From positions 2,976,001 to 3,040,000 of the forward strand of contig NW_026570225.1 in the NCBI RefSeq assembly GCF_019649055.1: a DNA stretch of 64,000 bases. Reading direction: 5' to 3'. This DNA is from Paramacrobiotus metropolitanus (taxonomy: Eukaryota > Tardigrada > Eutardigrada > Parachela > Macrobiotidae). Under the pieces are notes generated by a model that worked only from the letters and a program-made list of their open reading frames with translations, made no database searches and was not told the origin of the DNA. Positions 12,846 through 26,069 of this stretch are shown piece after piece. The position numbers and the translations under genes are program-made. The stretch's first letter is position 1; each line of letters begins with the position of its first letter.

Positions 12846-15800
12846 TTACATTTTCCGCCGCTTGGAAGCCTCTTGGCCATTTGTGTCAGAACCCATTGTC
12901 TTTTTGCCAGAGCCATGACTGGTGGCAGCAGGAGTAGTGCCGCTAGCGGTCTTCGAGTGCGAACCTAATCCGACGGTAGCAGGCGGCTGCGGACGGTAGC
13001 GACATTCATACGAGCCGCACTCGCATTTGAATTCGTAATTCTTCATGGTCCAAAAGCTTTTGCCATAATCAAAACATATCTACAACAAAACCATATTTCA
13101 ACTCAACAAAACTGAGACCAATTAATGTTAACTTATAACTTCAATGCTTTAAGCATGAGTCGGACAGCACAGCAGATATCAAATCTATGCATAAAACCAC
13201 CACACTTTAATTACTGTAACAGTTCCTAGTAACGGACCCGGGTTAAATAACAAGAAGCAGCCATAAAAGTGCACTGCCAACGAATTACCTCCTCGCCAGC
13301 ATGGATGTCTTTGGCTGCGAAGAATCCAATACGCGGAAACCGTGAGTCCTGGATCTGATGGAAAAACCATATCGGATGTGCCGTAGGACTGCAACTGTGA
13401 TTAATAAATCTAGCCACATTCCCAATTTTGTCAGCGTCCACGCAATAAGTTTCCTTGTTTTTTCCATCTTTCTGGCCATTTATTTCACAATCACGCAATT
13501 CAAATAAATAAACCCCAGCATGCTCCCGAGTGTTAACTTCCTGATCAGTAACAACTTCCCCCTAAAAATAACCGATCCAATAACTGACATTCTCAGAGAT
13601 CCGAAGTCTTATTTCATGTGACTTTTTTGTGTCATCGGATGTTCTCAAATTTTAATTCTTACACAGTATTCAGCCAAGAACTCTCCTTCCGAAATAAAGG
13701 AGCGAGCAAAAAGTCCCCAGCCACGGTTGGGAGTTTTACGGACTTCCAATGGGGCACGAATGCCTTTCTGTATGACTCGATTTCCGCATTCCGGTCCACA
13801 CTGGCAAAATTCATGGCATTCATAAACAACATTCCGTGTATCATCCTGATGTTTAGGACCAAGTCGACCATCCGAATAATACCGCGAACTCATCTGCCGA
13901 CATCTGCATCCCCCAGGATGGCAGACGGGACCGCAGTCACACGAAATCAAACTGTTGCGTGCCAGCAGCGGTTTAATACTCGAAGGGTACACATTGCGGG
14001 AAACATACGTAAAGTCATTTTCCAGCGATGAATCCTCCGGTCGACCAATTAGTCGAATAGGTGATCGCTCTTTACCATTGGTGATATCATGACACACGAC
14101 ATAGTTTTTCTCACTGGCTATCCACTTCTGCTCAACTAGAGCCCAAATAGATGGCCAACTCCTGCATCAAAACAAAATAAATTAAATACTGGTAGTAATT
14201 TGCAACGCATGGTTTTAAGCCAAAAATACTCGTGCATTCAAGTGACATTTATCTTCTTCCCACACAAGAGTCGAACAACTTTGTATTACCATACTGGTAC
14301 AACATTACAACGAACGCCACAAATGCCCCACGCACAACGCTGCGAACTATGAGCTGTAGATTACCAATCACTTTTTTTCCGATTTTCGAAATATGACAAA
14401 CCTACTCGCACAAGTCCTTCAGGTCTTTTAGCGGTCGCTTCAATATTTCCGGAAAGTGAAACATGATTATTGTCGCGGCAGTGTCCTCATCATGGTTCAT
14501 GATGGCTTTCTGGAACCTCGCAAAGTGATCCTTCGGCTCGGGCAGTAAACGTTCCGCATGGACCCGGAGATACACCGGGACAAAGAGATCCTGGCTGTCT
14601 TCAGTGAGAATTTTAATCAAAAACGGTGTGATCAGCCCGTAATCTACCAGTCGAAATATCAAGTGATGATCCGAACTAGAATCCAGTAAATGGTGCAGCA
14701 CAGTTTTTCCTTCTGAATCTGTTTGATCCAGATCGCAATGGCATTCCTTATACAAGTATCGAGCAATATCAAATTGTCCCTCCATAACCGCACGCATCAG
14801 CGGAGAAAAGCCCTTCTCATCCACGGTGTCGAGCGGTACGTCGGCCACATGTAACAGATGAAGGCACACCAAGTGACCAGTGCTGCAGGCTAGATCGACA
14901 GCTTGAGGTAACATGGACATTTTACTGTTGGTTGGTGTCCATGGGCCAACGTCCAGGAGGCAGAACGCCAGCTGTACAAAGTTTCAATTTAGCAGAATAG
15001 TAATGCAAAAGCAAAAATTTGACAATCAAGAACCAAGACCATAAAAATCAAAATTATCATAGATAAACAGAAGCTGAAGGCACGTATTGATAACAGTAAT
15101 AATACCAATTAATAAATAACCGCATACTTGTTAGATTAAAATAAATAAATATCGTTAAATCTATTTACTTAACAACAGTTACTTAAAAAATATTAATTTT
15201 GTTCCATGTCGATTGCATTTTACCGTCAGTGGATCGTCATCTTCCACTGCCTTTAGTAGTGTTTCGTCATCTCTTTTCTGCATGAACTCCCGGGATGTCA
15301 GATTCGATAGCTTGGCCATAAGATCTGCCATACGGCGAAGATCCGTGTCGCGCCACAATCCTTTTGGAGTGAAAACCAGCTTGTCATTAAAACGACAGAT
15401 TGTGCGTGGAGGAACGGCCGGCATCGGCGAAACGCGGTCGGTGAATGTCAAAACAGAAAGCGGAGGAATTTTGGACGGCTGTGGAAATCGTAACTCTAAT
15501 GGAAATCCATTAATCTCTTCGCAAGAGTCCACAGAATTACCACAATGTGGGCAGTGCGCAAATGACCAGTTTTCGGCTTTGAGACAAGTCCGATGAAAAA
15601 AATGGAAATCTGTACCATTTCCACGGCATAACGTCATTAGTCCGCTATCGTAGAAGGTCGCACAGACAGGGCACAAATGATGCAACCGTAATTCTTCTTG
15701 ATGAAAATGACACAGCGCCACAACTTTATCGGCCCCTATTTCAAAGCGTACAGCGTAGTCATCTTGCGACAATGTATGCAAGCAACTTTGCATCTGTGCG

Positions 15801-16902
15801 CCCTTCTGTACAACGGCTTGGCACAAAGTTCCTCGCAGAAACGTGGAAGCAATCCGGTGAAAGCTGCTAGAATCCACAGGCGAGCGACTGCAATAACAGG
15901 ACTGACAAGTATCCGGCCATGGCGCCGGCTGAATGGATTTCATCTCGACATCCTCAGAAAGATGGAGCCCCGTTTCAAGCCGCTGGTCGACGTTCTCATC
16001 TGGGTAAGAAGACCTTGCGACCTCCTGCAGTGAATCGGTAGCCGGCTCTACCGAGTGTGGCAATTCTTCGGGCAACGACGAAAGATCGCACGGACTTTCG
16101 GTAGCGGTCTGCACCTGACTGGTCTTAGGGCTGCCTAGAAGTATGGATATTACGCAAAACCGTAAAGTATTGAATCTTAAATATATCCAATACGCATGTA
16201 GAATGTAAATCGCATGTAAAATCCCTAAAGAATGTAAATCGCATTAAAGGAATTCATAAAACCATATATTATAAAAGATTTATAATACTCTAAATTCTAA
16301 AACTTAATTAATAAAAAACGACAAAGAATAAGCTCTGGACGACCTGCTTCGTTCATATCCCACTTCAACTGAAAAAAAACTTAATAAATGCTTTTACAAA
16401 TATGCAGTTTACTGTTCCTTACAAGGTTCATCGGAATGCTCACGTTGTTCATGCACGATAACCCTCTCCGGAACGTCGAGATTCTGGTGGAGATCGTTAG
16501 GCACCGGAGACGATTCGGAATGCTCACCTAACGAGGTGCTTCCGTCAATACGAAGAGTATTATCTGCAAAGAGCGTACACAATTTACCCAAAGACAAACA
16601 CAGCCAACAAGTAACGAAAACTCAAATTCGAACAAGTTTCAGACAAAGTACCCACTTTCATTAGCAGTTATTTCCAAGCCACTGCTCGATGCACTAGGCA
16701 AATGCGAATCCACATCAACAAGCGCGTTGAACGGCACTGGTTCTGGTTCCTTTTCCAGCGGTCGGAGTACTTCAGACGTTAAATGCATCTCAGTCTGCTC
16801 CCGGGAATCAGGATTCGTGTGGGCATCTCGATTAACTGGATCCCGATCCTGATCAGTCTCGGCGAGGCTTGAATCGCGAGGATCATCCGCAACTACTTCC
16901 AT
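12846..16902 (-). CDS. EHMT: EHMT/G9a-like histone H3 lysine methyltransferase
   Basis: Seven exons, 5' to 3': 16902-16656, 16563-16423, 16134-15224, 14971-14406, 14161-13663, 13561-13289, 13079-12846; 956 residues. Order seen: acidic low-complexity N-terminus (about 1-150); Cys/His-rich RING-like block (about 180-290) with LCPVC, FFHRTC and CPHCG; ankyrin-type repeats (about 435-560); pre-SET zinc cluster (CDCGPVC, GGCRC, CHEFCQCGPECGNR); SET domain with RGWGLFA, RFINHSCSPT and FDYGKSFW; post-SET CECGSYEC; a basic tail. The RING-like block plus ankyrin plus SET order, and FDYGxxFW, are specific to EHMT1/2 (G9a/GLP), which mono- and dimethylate H3K9 in the nucleus. The ankyrin part looks shorter and more diverged than the seven repeats of vertebrate G9a. 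An upstream in-frame TGA supports the start at 16902. The exon 1 donor (GTGGGT) is the least certain junction. Confidence 0.88.
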
Positions 16903-16967
16903 GATTCCGAAACTAATTTGTAGCAGTAAACCAACTGCTCTTCAGTCTTCAGTGCTTCATGAACAAA

Positions 16968-17331
16968 CTAAGAGTCCCAATTTGCTTGATTCATAACGGA
17001 CGAAATTCTATCCGGCTTGAAAATATCGCATGTTAAAAAGGCGCGCCAAAGTTTTTGATGTTCGTCGGAATGCCATTGCCCATTAGCGTAGATTTGCAGC
17101 GCTGCCTGCAAAATGTACGTATAATAGTAATAATACGGTAAACTGCAAACTGACCAGGAATACTGTGTCATAGCGCTTAAGACATCCGCCCTCGTTTGGC
17201 GGCTGCCTCCAATCTATGGCTTTGGCCCGCTTTTCATACTTCGTACTTGTAAAAAATTCGCGAACCAAGACTAAAATTGTTTTACGAAATTTAGTCCGTA
17301 ACGAATGCCTTGGCAATTTGCTACGTGGCAT
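16968..17331 (-). CDS. Unrecognised small basic protein, 104 residues, two exons
   Basis: Exons 17331-17155 and 17105-16968 (TAG) join in phase 0 through a 49-base intron with donor GTCAGT and acceptor TTTTGCAG. The product begins MPRSKLPRHSLRTKFRKTIL, is strongly basic in its first 45 residues and richer in aromatic residues later (WHSDEHQKLWRAF). There is no membrane segment. The Lys/Arg-rich start could be a mitochondrial presequence or an RNA-binding patch; neither is proven. I do not recognise the family. Its stop codon is only 65 bases from the start of the EHMT-like gene on the same strand, so the two may share a transcript or a very compact promoter. Confidence 0.55.
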
Positions 17332-18099
17332 ATTATCAAAGAGCCAATGTGACGGCGAATGACTGGGCTGTGCCTGGACAAGGCTTGTGTCGCTGAGGTG
17401 CTAAAATACCGACTTCCGGTCGCATTTCCTGGCTTACAAAGGCTACACTAATACTCATTCCGGCCGGTATAGCCGCGAACTAGTGTCTTCCGTTGTCACG
17501 TCGATATCAAACCGAAACGAATATGGCTTTGAATAAGTACTATTAATGTATGTGCCCTGCATCAGCTTCCGGTTCCCTGGCCATAAAATTCGTCTTATAC
17601 ATAATTTTAACAAGATATGCTCAGAGCTGTGTGAAGGAAGTCGTCCCTCCTCTTTGAGACGCCTTTAAGTTTGCTCCAGTATCTTTGTTTCCGTCCCTTA
17701 TTTGGCAGTACATGCATAAATAATGATGTGTGTGAGCTTGAAATCCAGTTCTGCCTTTCAGTTTGGTTCGTATTGAAGTTATTTGCCGAGTATTATATTT
17801 TCTCCTTCCGTTCGTCTCTGCAGAGGCCAGATGCCGCCAGAAGACTGGCTCGCGCCGGCTGGCCTTACAATACGTAATTCGTAAAAATAGCACCAAAAAG
17901 TATGATCCGATTCATCCGAATGTCATCATTCACAACAACGATTTTTTATTTTAAAATAATAAGCGCTCTGGGTAATTACGTAGGTACGTACGTAGGCACT
18001 CTGGGTAGGTACGAACGTAGCTAATTATATAAACGATTCGCGATACTTAGTTTATGGATAGTTGTAACTTGTAAGTAGCGAGTACTTAATCACTTCAAA
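17332..18099. other. Gap upstream of the small gene, downstream of MYO1C
   Basis: The part next to 17331 is GC-richer (for example CTTCCGGTCG near 17412) and looks like a promoter. A plus-strand reading near 17523-17875 (ATGGCTTTGAATAAG plus an acceptor at 17822) is too short to support as a gene. Nothing else is recognised. Confidence 0.45.
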
Positions 18100-21000
18100 T
18101 CATGTGGAACTTTGAACTATCAAAATCTTCTTATGGCCCAAAATATTGTCAACACTGCCCAGACCGAAGTCAACAGCGCATCCATTCTGGCCGCCCGCTT
18201 TAATGGCACAACGCCCATTGGGCACGACCTCCACGATGCTCTCCTTGCCGCTGACTAGGACAAATTTCATTGCGAATTCAATCAAATTTGGCAGAAGAAA
18301 GATGTAGTCGTTGGTCTGTTCGGGCTTTTTGCCTTGTGCCGGCGTCGTTACCGTCAGAATCAGTACAGAATCCCGGTTTGCGCTGACAGTAAGCTTGTCG
18401 ACAGTGTAAAGCGGGAACGCATTCTTTTTCTTGAACCCGGCTTTTCCAGGTTCCAGAAAGTACAAATTTTGTGTGGTGATCACCATTGCGCGATTGCGCT
18501 CCTTCAGTCCGTGCCGGTCCCATTTCCTGCAGTCAGTGGCATAAACGGTTTTCTCCGTTGGTTGCCGGATGGAATTTTCAAACTGCTCTACGAAGGGTTT
18601 CGTTTCCGCACCCAAACGGACGGTGATGAAAAACTGAGGAATAGACGACAAGTACAAAGTTTTCTTGCCTGAAATTTCAAAATTTCGTTAGGGTGTTTAT
18701 ATGCAAGTATAATTTTGTTGGTTTAAACGCTCGGTGGCTGACCTTTAAACAGCCTCTCCGCAAGGACCTTCTCATCCATTAGGAACTTCCGCTCTGGACT
18801 ACAATGCTTCACATACTTCAAAACGCGATTTCTCATGTGAAGACTACGCAATAAATCTGATGTTTCCTTCAGAAAAGGCGGCGGCGTTGGCCATGATTTG
18901 TCCAAAACAGACACCGGCAGAGCCATCTTCGCCAACTTATTCAAGTAGACCATTCTGGTCTGTAACCAGAATTTCCGATTGAGATCCGTCATCGGCCCGT
19001 GTCGTTCCATAAATCCCTTGATGAATTCTCTGAGCGACCGCGCCGCCACACGACGTTTGTTGAGCAATTTAACGGCCAAAAAGCGGCGCACTGCATTCTG
19101 CGCGGTGATGATATCTTCCCGGTCGCGAAGGTACGCCTGCCGCTGCCGTCGTCCCCGCCACAGTGCAATGATTTTGGTTACCAAATCATTTTTCCGCTCC
19201 TGGAACGCGTCTTCAATGGCGAAAATCGTCTGTGGCATTCGGACAAAGAGTTTCGTAACTCCCATGGCGTACGCTTTGGCAGGTGTCTGCAGATAATTTA
19301 ACAGCAAGGACACGCCCTCCCTTGCCGGCCCGTTGTAGTGCGGCCACGTATCCGGACACAAGGATTTGTACCGGCGCAGAAACGCATCGTACGAGCGCCG
19401 GTATGCATAGCCAGCGCGTCTCACCCTTAAATTCTCCATCAGACCTAAATACTTCACTTGATGCCGGACGATCGTATCCGAAAAGTTTCTGGATGCTTTA
19501 TGGTCGTTAGGACGTATGCAGCGGACATAAAACGGATCCTTCGATTTCAAGATGACGGTTAATTCTTTGAGACTGTTCTTAAACTGTGTCGCTGTACTCA
19601 GTGCGCGTTTCAAGCTGGTCGCCTCTTCGTTGGTGAACGCGTTCTTTAGGATATCATTATTCCGACACCTGATGATGATCTCTTTAAGGTCACGGTGCAG
19701 TAATTCTCCATTTTTATCCAGAAAGCCTTCCACATCATAAATTACATTCCCGGCGTAGTGCTTTATTGTGAACTGCTGTTTATCCCGATTGATTAGCAGA
19801 TGCGGATGTTTTGTGTGCTTTTCGCGAAGCTTTTCTAAGAATGTGGCATCCGTGGCGTTGCCGGGACGCAGACACTCATCGTCCAGCAGTGGAATTATGC
19901 CCACTGGTTTGGCTTCGATCAGAGCGCAGATGATCTGATTGTCGAAATACTCCACCTGCTCCCATGGAATGTTCTCGGCCACGTATTCTTCTTGCTCAGA
20001 GCGCAGTGTCAGCTCTGTAATTATTTCCGGTTTTCCAATAATAAACAACGAATAACCGTGTGCCAAGCTTACCGATAAACAGTTGTTGAAGTTTTTCGTT
20101 GCAGTAGTTAATGCAGAACTGAAATAATACACTTCGCTGACCACTATAGACATTTGTTTACGAGTAAGGTTGCACCACTCAGTCAAACACCAACCTGTTC
20201 GAAACTATTTCGCTCAAACACCTCAAACCCGTAGATGTCCAGTAAACCGATTACCGCTGATCGGGACTGATTGGATGCCTGCAGCGCTTGGTTCACACGC
20301 TGGATTAACCACTGGAACGTTTTGGCATATACAGCTTTGGCTAGTGAATCCCTCGATGTAGTTGCTTGCTCTCGATTAAATTTCGCCAGCACCTGACCAA
20401 TACGAATTTTTCTAAGATAAACTAATTTAAAGGAAACCGGCAAATAACATCGCAAACAAACTTTTTCTTGTCGCGCATGGACTCCGCGATGCGTCAAGGC
20501 TTGCATAAGATCATCTCTCGAGCAGCCCAAAAGCTAAATTAAAAGTAACTTCAATTTTTTATTTTTAAAATTTCCAAAATTAACGCGATCCAGCTGAGCA
20601 AAGGGGTACTCGTATACCTCGGAAACTATCACAACTTCCTCTGCGCTTTTCATTTCGGCATAGTCTCCGTCTTCCATGAACTGCACATTACCCAAATGCA
20701 GTATGGCAGCGACTGTGGTGAACAGATCAGATATTTCTTTCGGTGTGAAATGAGTCGCGTCGAACGCATGGATAATCTCGCGAAATTCTTGTAGCCATCG
20801 TTTGTTGAGCGCATCTTCCTGAGATATTTGCGTTGATTCAGTTCGGCATCCCTAGCGTTAAAGTTCAGGTTAAAATATATCACTCTGGCTTAATTTACGC
20901 AAAAGCTTTAAGTGCTGGTTTAGACCCTAAAACCAAGTAAAACCTTAAGCGGCAAAGTGTTTTCTAGTTTTGTGATCAAATAATGATAATTTAGTAGAAA

Positions 21001-23582
21001 TCTAGTTATACACACAATTAAAATGAGACAGCGTAATTACATAAGAGTCTTTATATCTACGGACACGAATACTCGTATAATATAGACTATTATATTACGC
21101 TGTGATAAAGTAAAGCATGAGTTCTCATAAATATTATCATCATAGAGTCCGTAGACTCATCATCCCTAAGAGTATGTACTGCTAGAGCGCGACGTTGTCG
21201 AAGCTTGGCGCTCTACAGTGTACGTGTGTACCTGGTTCAGATAATGATAATCTTTCCAGTTTCCTGATAATTTTAACCGGCTAAGAAGGTTTTGGTCGGC
21301 TCCTTTCAGCAACTGGTAAAATACATGAAAATTTTGTTCTCCCGGCGCTTGAAATACAACCCGAGTTCGCTCCAGTAAATAATCCAACACATGTCCTCCG
21401 ATAGGAAAACCCTGTGACCATCAATACAAAGCACAGTAAGTTTATCTGTGTACGCTGGTGAGCCGCATATTATTCCACAAGCCTCTACCTTAATAAAATT
21501 AAATAAATAATACTGTATGTTCATCGGGATTAATGGTTTCGATGGATAAGCGAAACTCTATATTTAGCAATAATCCAGTATTTTGCGGATACGTTAAGAA
21601 ACATGTGATTGTACATTCCTGATTTTCTGATGTACAAACTAATTATTGCTTCGTCCAAACTTATAAGTAGTGCAAAAGCACAACTGTTTGAACATTACAC
21701 CATTGCCGTTACTCTAGCTAGGAGTACGACAGGACTGAGTGAATATGCATGAGGAGAGGTACAGTACATGTACAGTATGTTCGTTCCTTCCTCTCTTACC
21801 CCTAGAGTAACGGCAATGATTACACGCTCTAACAACAAATATAGCTGTTTAGCTGCGCTGTACTTATAGGTTTTGACCTTTCACAAAAGTATGGTTTAAA
21901 TTGTTTACTTCGACTCCAATTTCCACATCCATGTACTTCCCAAAACGACTGCTGTTGTCGTTGCGCGTTGTGCGAGCATTTCCAAAAGCCTGTAATTTTT
22001 AATTTAACCAGAATCATGGCGACATTTATTTAACATAAAAAAATAGCTGTAACAAAAATGCACATGCGATTGCATCCTTTACAACATGACAATTTGCCGG
22101 ATTAGTTATAACTCCGGAGCCTGATGCACCTTTTATCTTTATGAAATAATCTGGAATAATATAAAGTACATCGTTGCGTGATCAAATCTTTGGAAAAATA
22201 ACGTAAGTCACCAACGCGAAAAACTTAAACTTCTATGAAAAAACTTTGCAAGGACTTTAAACAACCCTGTGCGGAATCATATTCGTGGTGTAGTTATTAT
22301 CGATAGAAGTATATTTGGTTACAATCTTACCTCAAACAGGGGGTTGCAAGCGAGTAATTTATCTTTGACATCGTCTACAGTTCCTGAATGCCGGCTTGCT
22401 TGTGCAATGTATTGCAGAATCTTTTTCGTCGCTTCCGTTTTGCCACTTCCGGATTCACCACTGAAGTTACAGTATGAGAAGTATTGTACGTAGGTATGAA
22501 ATGGAAGCAAGCAGTTAGCTTACGACAATGCTAATATTAATAGTCAACACAATTTTTCTATTAGAGCACGAGTTGTAAACAGTCGCTTTTGTTGATTATA
22601 TGTGCAGACCTGATCATAATGCACTCGTCTTTATATTCATGAACGACAGCACGATATGCTGTATCCGCCACTGCGAATCTGCAACAGTAAAAATGTTTTT
22701 TTGTAGAAACCCTTAAATTGCACGATTAATTTTAATGCATTTATATAATCGTTCAATTAAGTCTGCATATTATAAAGTTCTACGGATGTACACATGCATA
22801 TATCTATGTGATCCCTTCATACAGTCAATGCATTTACTTGTGGTATCCTTTTCGACTTTTCTTGTTACTTACTGTTAGTTTGTAAATATTGGTACCTGTT
22901 CCACAGTATTCATTAATAAGATACTCCTATAAAACTACACGATGCTGCAACCTTCAGAATAATAAAAAAACTGGAGAACAGGCAGACAAGGATTTACAAT
23001 ATAAGTATACCACTCCATGTGTCTGTTAGTGTTTTAGCAAAATCTGAATACAGCTAACACGTAATGCATGTAAACTTCACTTAATATAACTATGGTACCG
23101 ATCCGATATAAGTTTAATGCAGTACCCAATATTCAATGACTTGTCCAAAAACAGCTTAGTACCACTAGTGGTAAGTCATATATATCTATATTAATGCAAG
23201 TATATCCGTAGGTACGAGTACATACATATGTGGTGGAAGCTCATAAAAATTTTGACCGCGGTAGCGTTCCATATGCTTCGCATCGTAAATTGGGAGTTCT
23301 TTGTATGGATTAATGGATACCAAGACACTTCCAATATAGGTCTGAAACGCATATAACAAGGAAACAATTACTTAATAACGACGATAGTAACCTGCCTGAC
23401 TTATTATAATTCACCAAACGCCGTTTTTACAGATTTATAAGCTTAAAAGAAATTACATATATCAAATCCTCCTGAAATCGTTTCCTGAGATTTTCGACAA
23501 AGGCGTCCTCGCTACGGTAATTTTCCAGGAGTACGAAATCTTCCACTCCAACTGTCTCGCGATTCTGGATGGAGTTTTCCAT
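18100..23582 (-). CDS. MYO1C: Unconventional class I myosin, myosin IC type
   Basis: Twelve exons, 5' to 3': 23582-23457, 23341-23226, 22678-22610, 22460-22331, 21989-21909, 21411-21232, 20851-20618, 20533-20462, 20392-20195, 20118-20073, 20014-18743, 18668-18100; 1030 residues, the usual size. The start [20 protein letters not shown] matches the short MYO1C isoform. Seen: P-loop [10 protein letters not shown] (about 104-113); switch [11 protein letters not shown]; switch [10 protein letters not shown]; actin-binding [10 protein letters not shown]; converter [19 protein letters not shown]; about three IQ-type helices (about 685-760); the class mark [11 protein letters not shown]; and a C-terminal TH1 membrane-binding domain (about 842-1030). 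There is no SH3 domain, so it is a short-tailed myosin. It should act as an actin motor linking membrane to cortex with calmodulin light chains. Introns after residues 336 and 402 stay open in frame and could mislead gene callers. Confidence 0.95.
21701..21819. repeat. Inverted repeat with 17-bp perfect arms inside a MYO1C intron
   Basis: The arms 21701-21717 and 21803-21819 are perfect reverse complements (CATTGCCGTTACTCTAG). The 85-base interior contains a second partial pairing (GAGGAGAGG with CCTTCCTCTC) around a GTACAGTACATGTACAGTA core. It lies wholly within the intron between exons 5 and 6. Confidence 0.75.
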
Positions 23583-25103
23583 ATTGTGCAGTTAATTATT
23601 ATTTTTTTATTAGGAAGACGAAGACGTCCCAGTCCCGTGTACAATATACAAAGAATTAGGTTCAAGTGCAGTACGACGAATAACCGGCGCAACAACATCC
23701 AAATTCCAAACGGTAAAGTACCTAAAAGTCGGATATTTAAAAGCTCGCACCGTTGTTGTGAAGGTCAGCTTATGTAGAACAACAAAAGTCAGTGCGAGAC
23801 CCAATTCTTGCCGAAGATACGAATAAGAAAACATACCTGCATGTGGCGTTTCGATGACGTTCCGGCCAGATGTGCTAAGCGGCATCTGCAGTTTGTGAAA
23901 ATAAATTGTTACCCGCGTGCGCTGCGTGAAAGATGAAAGCAACAAAATTTTTATCACTGCTATCGTCACCGACGATAAATGCGCCAAACGCAGCATCACT
24001 ACTTTGCAGTAATCATAAGCCGTTGTTCACCACGCTTGATATGTTTATTAGAACCGCGCTGTAGTACCAAGTGAGAAAATAGTGCAGCGCTAATAAGGCA
24101 GTCACAATTGCCGCTTTAGCTTATCTTATCGTCAAGTATTAAAGATGCATCGTACCTGAACGTAAAACCCATCGGATGTCGTCGCTAGCGGCATTGTAAA
24201 AATATGTACATACAGAGTACACCATACAGATAATTATGAGATACCGTACTCCAACGCCAGTTATTATAAAATTCATCTACACTGAATGCCCTATTGTATG
24301 TGACACAATAGGTTGTGCACACACTTGTCGCAACCAGAATCGGATATTTCTACAAAATTTATTCGGCAACCTAACACATCAATTAAATAATAAGAAAAGG
24401 TTAATTAGGCATTGGATGTCGATTTTGCTGGCACCAGCAAGCATGGAGGCTCGGCACCAACTGCCAACATGACAGTAATCTCGTTGCCCCATGGGTTTGC
24501 ATATTAGCAAAATACGATTAATAAAACTTATTGGTTTGAATGGTTCAGCACTATCCATGTACTGTATGTGCAACCAAACTTTTGCACCCAGACTTCATTA
24601 GCTTGCACAACGTTAATGATTTCTTTAAAGCTTATTTCTTAGTTTAATATACTATATAATTTTACAGTTTGTAAACATATAGTTTTAGATGCTTATTTCG
24701 GAACGAAACATGTTATGACATTATGAAAAGGTGTTCATGCGGAATTCAGTTAACAATAAAGGGCGGGAAGTACAATTCAGTTATACAGAAGTTATTGGCG
24801 CATGCGTAGAGTCACGGAATTGTGTACATTTACAAGCCTGCTTAATTTAAACTGAAATTGTAACCCTCCTTTAAGATCCTTATTGTACAAACATTCAGTT
24901 CCTGTCACAGAACTACTTTAATTTGACTGTAGGACAATTGTGCGAAAGTCTTATTCTGCAGTTTATCGCAGCCATTATTTTAGTAGTACCAGGCTACCAG
25001 CCTAAACGGAAGCAAATTAATAACCAGTAAGAGTCGTGAACGAGTAAATGATATTGTTGCAAAGTGACAGCTTAATCGGCATAAAGTTTATCGTTGCGGA
25101 GAA
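23583..25103. other. MYO1C upstream region
   Basis: About 1.5 kb containing the MYO1C promoter and 5' UTR. No AG acceptor lies just before the MYO1C start, so its first coding exon seems continuous with the 5' UTR. No other gene recognised. Confidence 0.5.
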
Positions 25104-25185
25104 GATGACGTGGCCGAGTGGTCTAAGGCGCTGGATTAAGGCTCCAGTCTGTTCGCAGGCGTGGGTTCAAATCCCACCGTCATCA
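25104..25185 (+). tRNA. tRNA-Leu (anticodon AAG)
   Basis: An 82-base tRNA gene without intron. The acceptor stem GATGACG (25104-25110) pairs with CGTCATC (25178-25184), followed by discriminator A. A-box TGGCCGAGTGG and B-box GGTTCAAATCC are intact. Anticodon stem CTGGA/TCCAG encloses loop TTAAGGC, giving anticodon AAG at 25138-25140. The long variable arm (TCTGTTCGCAGGC region) is the class II form expected for leucine. There is no encoded CCA. A T-run follows at about 25190, as expected for RNA polymerase III termination. Confidence 0.97.
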
Positions 25186-26069
25186 CACTTTTTGCTTAAC
25201 TCGTTTTTGCTTTTTTGGTCTCGTAACAGGGAAATTTTTGGTATTAAAGTAGTGGTTCAGAGGCATGTTTCAAATGAAATCAGTTAAAAAGGGTTTATCT
25301 TATAAAATTAACGACCACATATTAGAAAAAAAGTGTCCTTTGAGCCTTGAGGTATCGTGGTACGATAATTATGTGATACTTACAGACACAGTTACGAAAT
25401 CGCCCGGTACATGGTACATTTCGCGTACGTTCACGGGAAATTTCGCTCTCACGCAATTTTTGGGATTGCTTACAATATTTTATACTCAGGTGATTTGTAT
25501 AAATTCGCGTGAAAACCGCTGGGGTGCACAACATACGGTTGCGAAGTTATGGGTGAATTAATACAAATATACCAATAAATAATCCATAATATAAATTATT
25601 AATACATGATAATTACCAAAAACGTTTGAATGAACCGCATGTGTCAAGGGGAAATAAAAGGTATACAAAACTGAAATAGTCTCATTACAAAGCAGTTTTC
25701 AAATTTTGCACGTAAGCGCACGTAAGTATGAAGATTGTTCCCAGATCGAACCAGCCTAGTTCTACCGTTTTTTCAAATTAATTTTAACTTTTGTGAATTC
25801 ATTTATAAAAATGTCACAGCTTATACGTGTGTACAATACAGAGCCTGTACAAACACTTCCAGATTTAGCGCTCTGACATTGACATACGGGTGGCGTGGAG
25901 TTATTTTGCTGGAAAATCGAGACAATTTACCGTAACATGTACTTAAATGCGATAGGACGTGCGTACGCGGTTATACTGTATACTGTTCTACTGTAGTTTA
26001 AATAAACTTTAACTTACGATTAATAACAAGTAGTAAATTTTACTGTGCTCAACAAAAAATTAAATGCCA
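25186..26069. other. Gap between tRNA-Leu and the transporter gene 3' end
   Basis: AT-rich sequence without a recognised gene. Frames here are short and show no family similarity. Confidence 0.5.

Noticed and set aside
17523-17880. Possible tiny two-exon plus-strand gene next to the promoter of the small minus-strand gene
   Set aside because: The spliced product would be only about 22 residues in one frame, and the other frame has no start; not supportable.
18723-20186. A continuous 487-codon frame read as one MYO1C exon
   Set aside because: Its first 57 codons and its last few read through introns; alignment to myosin IC and phase place real exons at 20118-20073 and 20014-18743.
23610-23999. 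Possible alternative first exon of MYO1C (short ATG frame with GTATGT donor near 23840)
   Set aside because: No AG acceptor lies in front of the MYO1C start codon to receive it, so the splice cannot be built.
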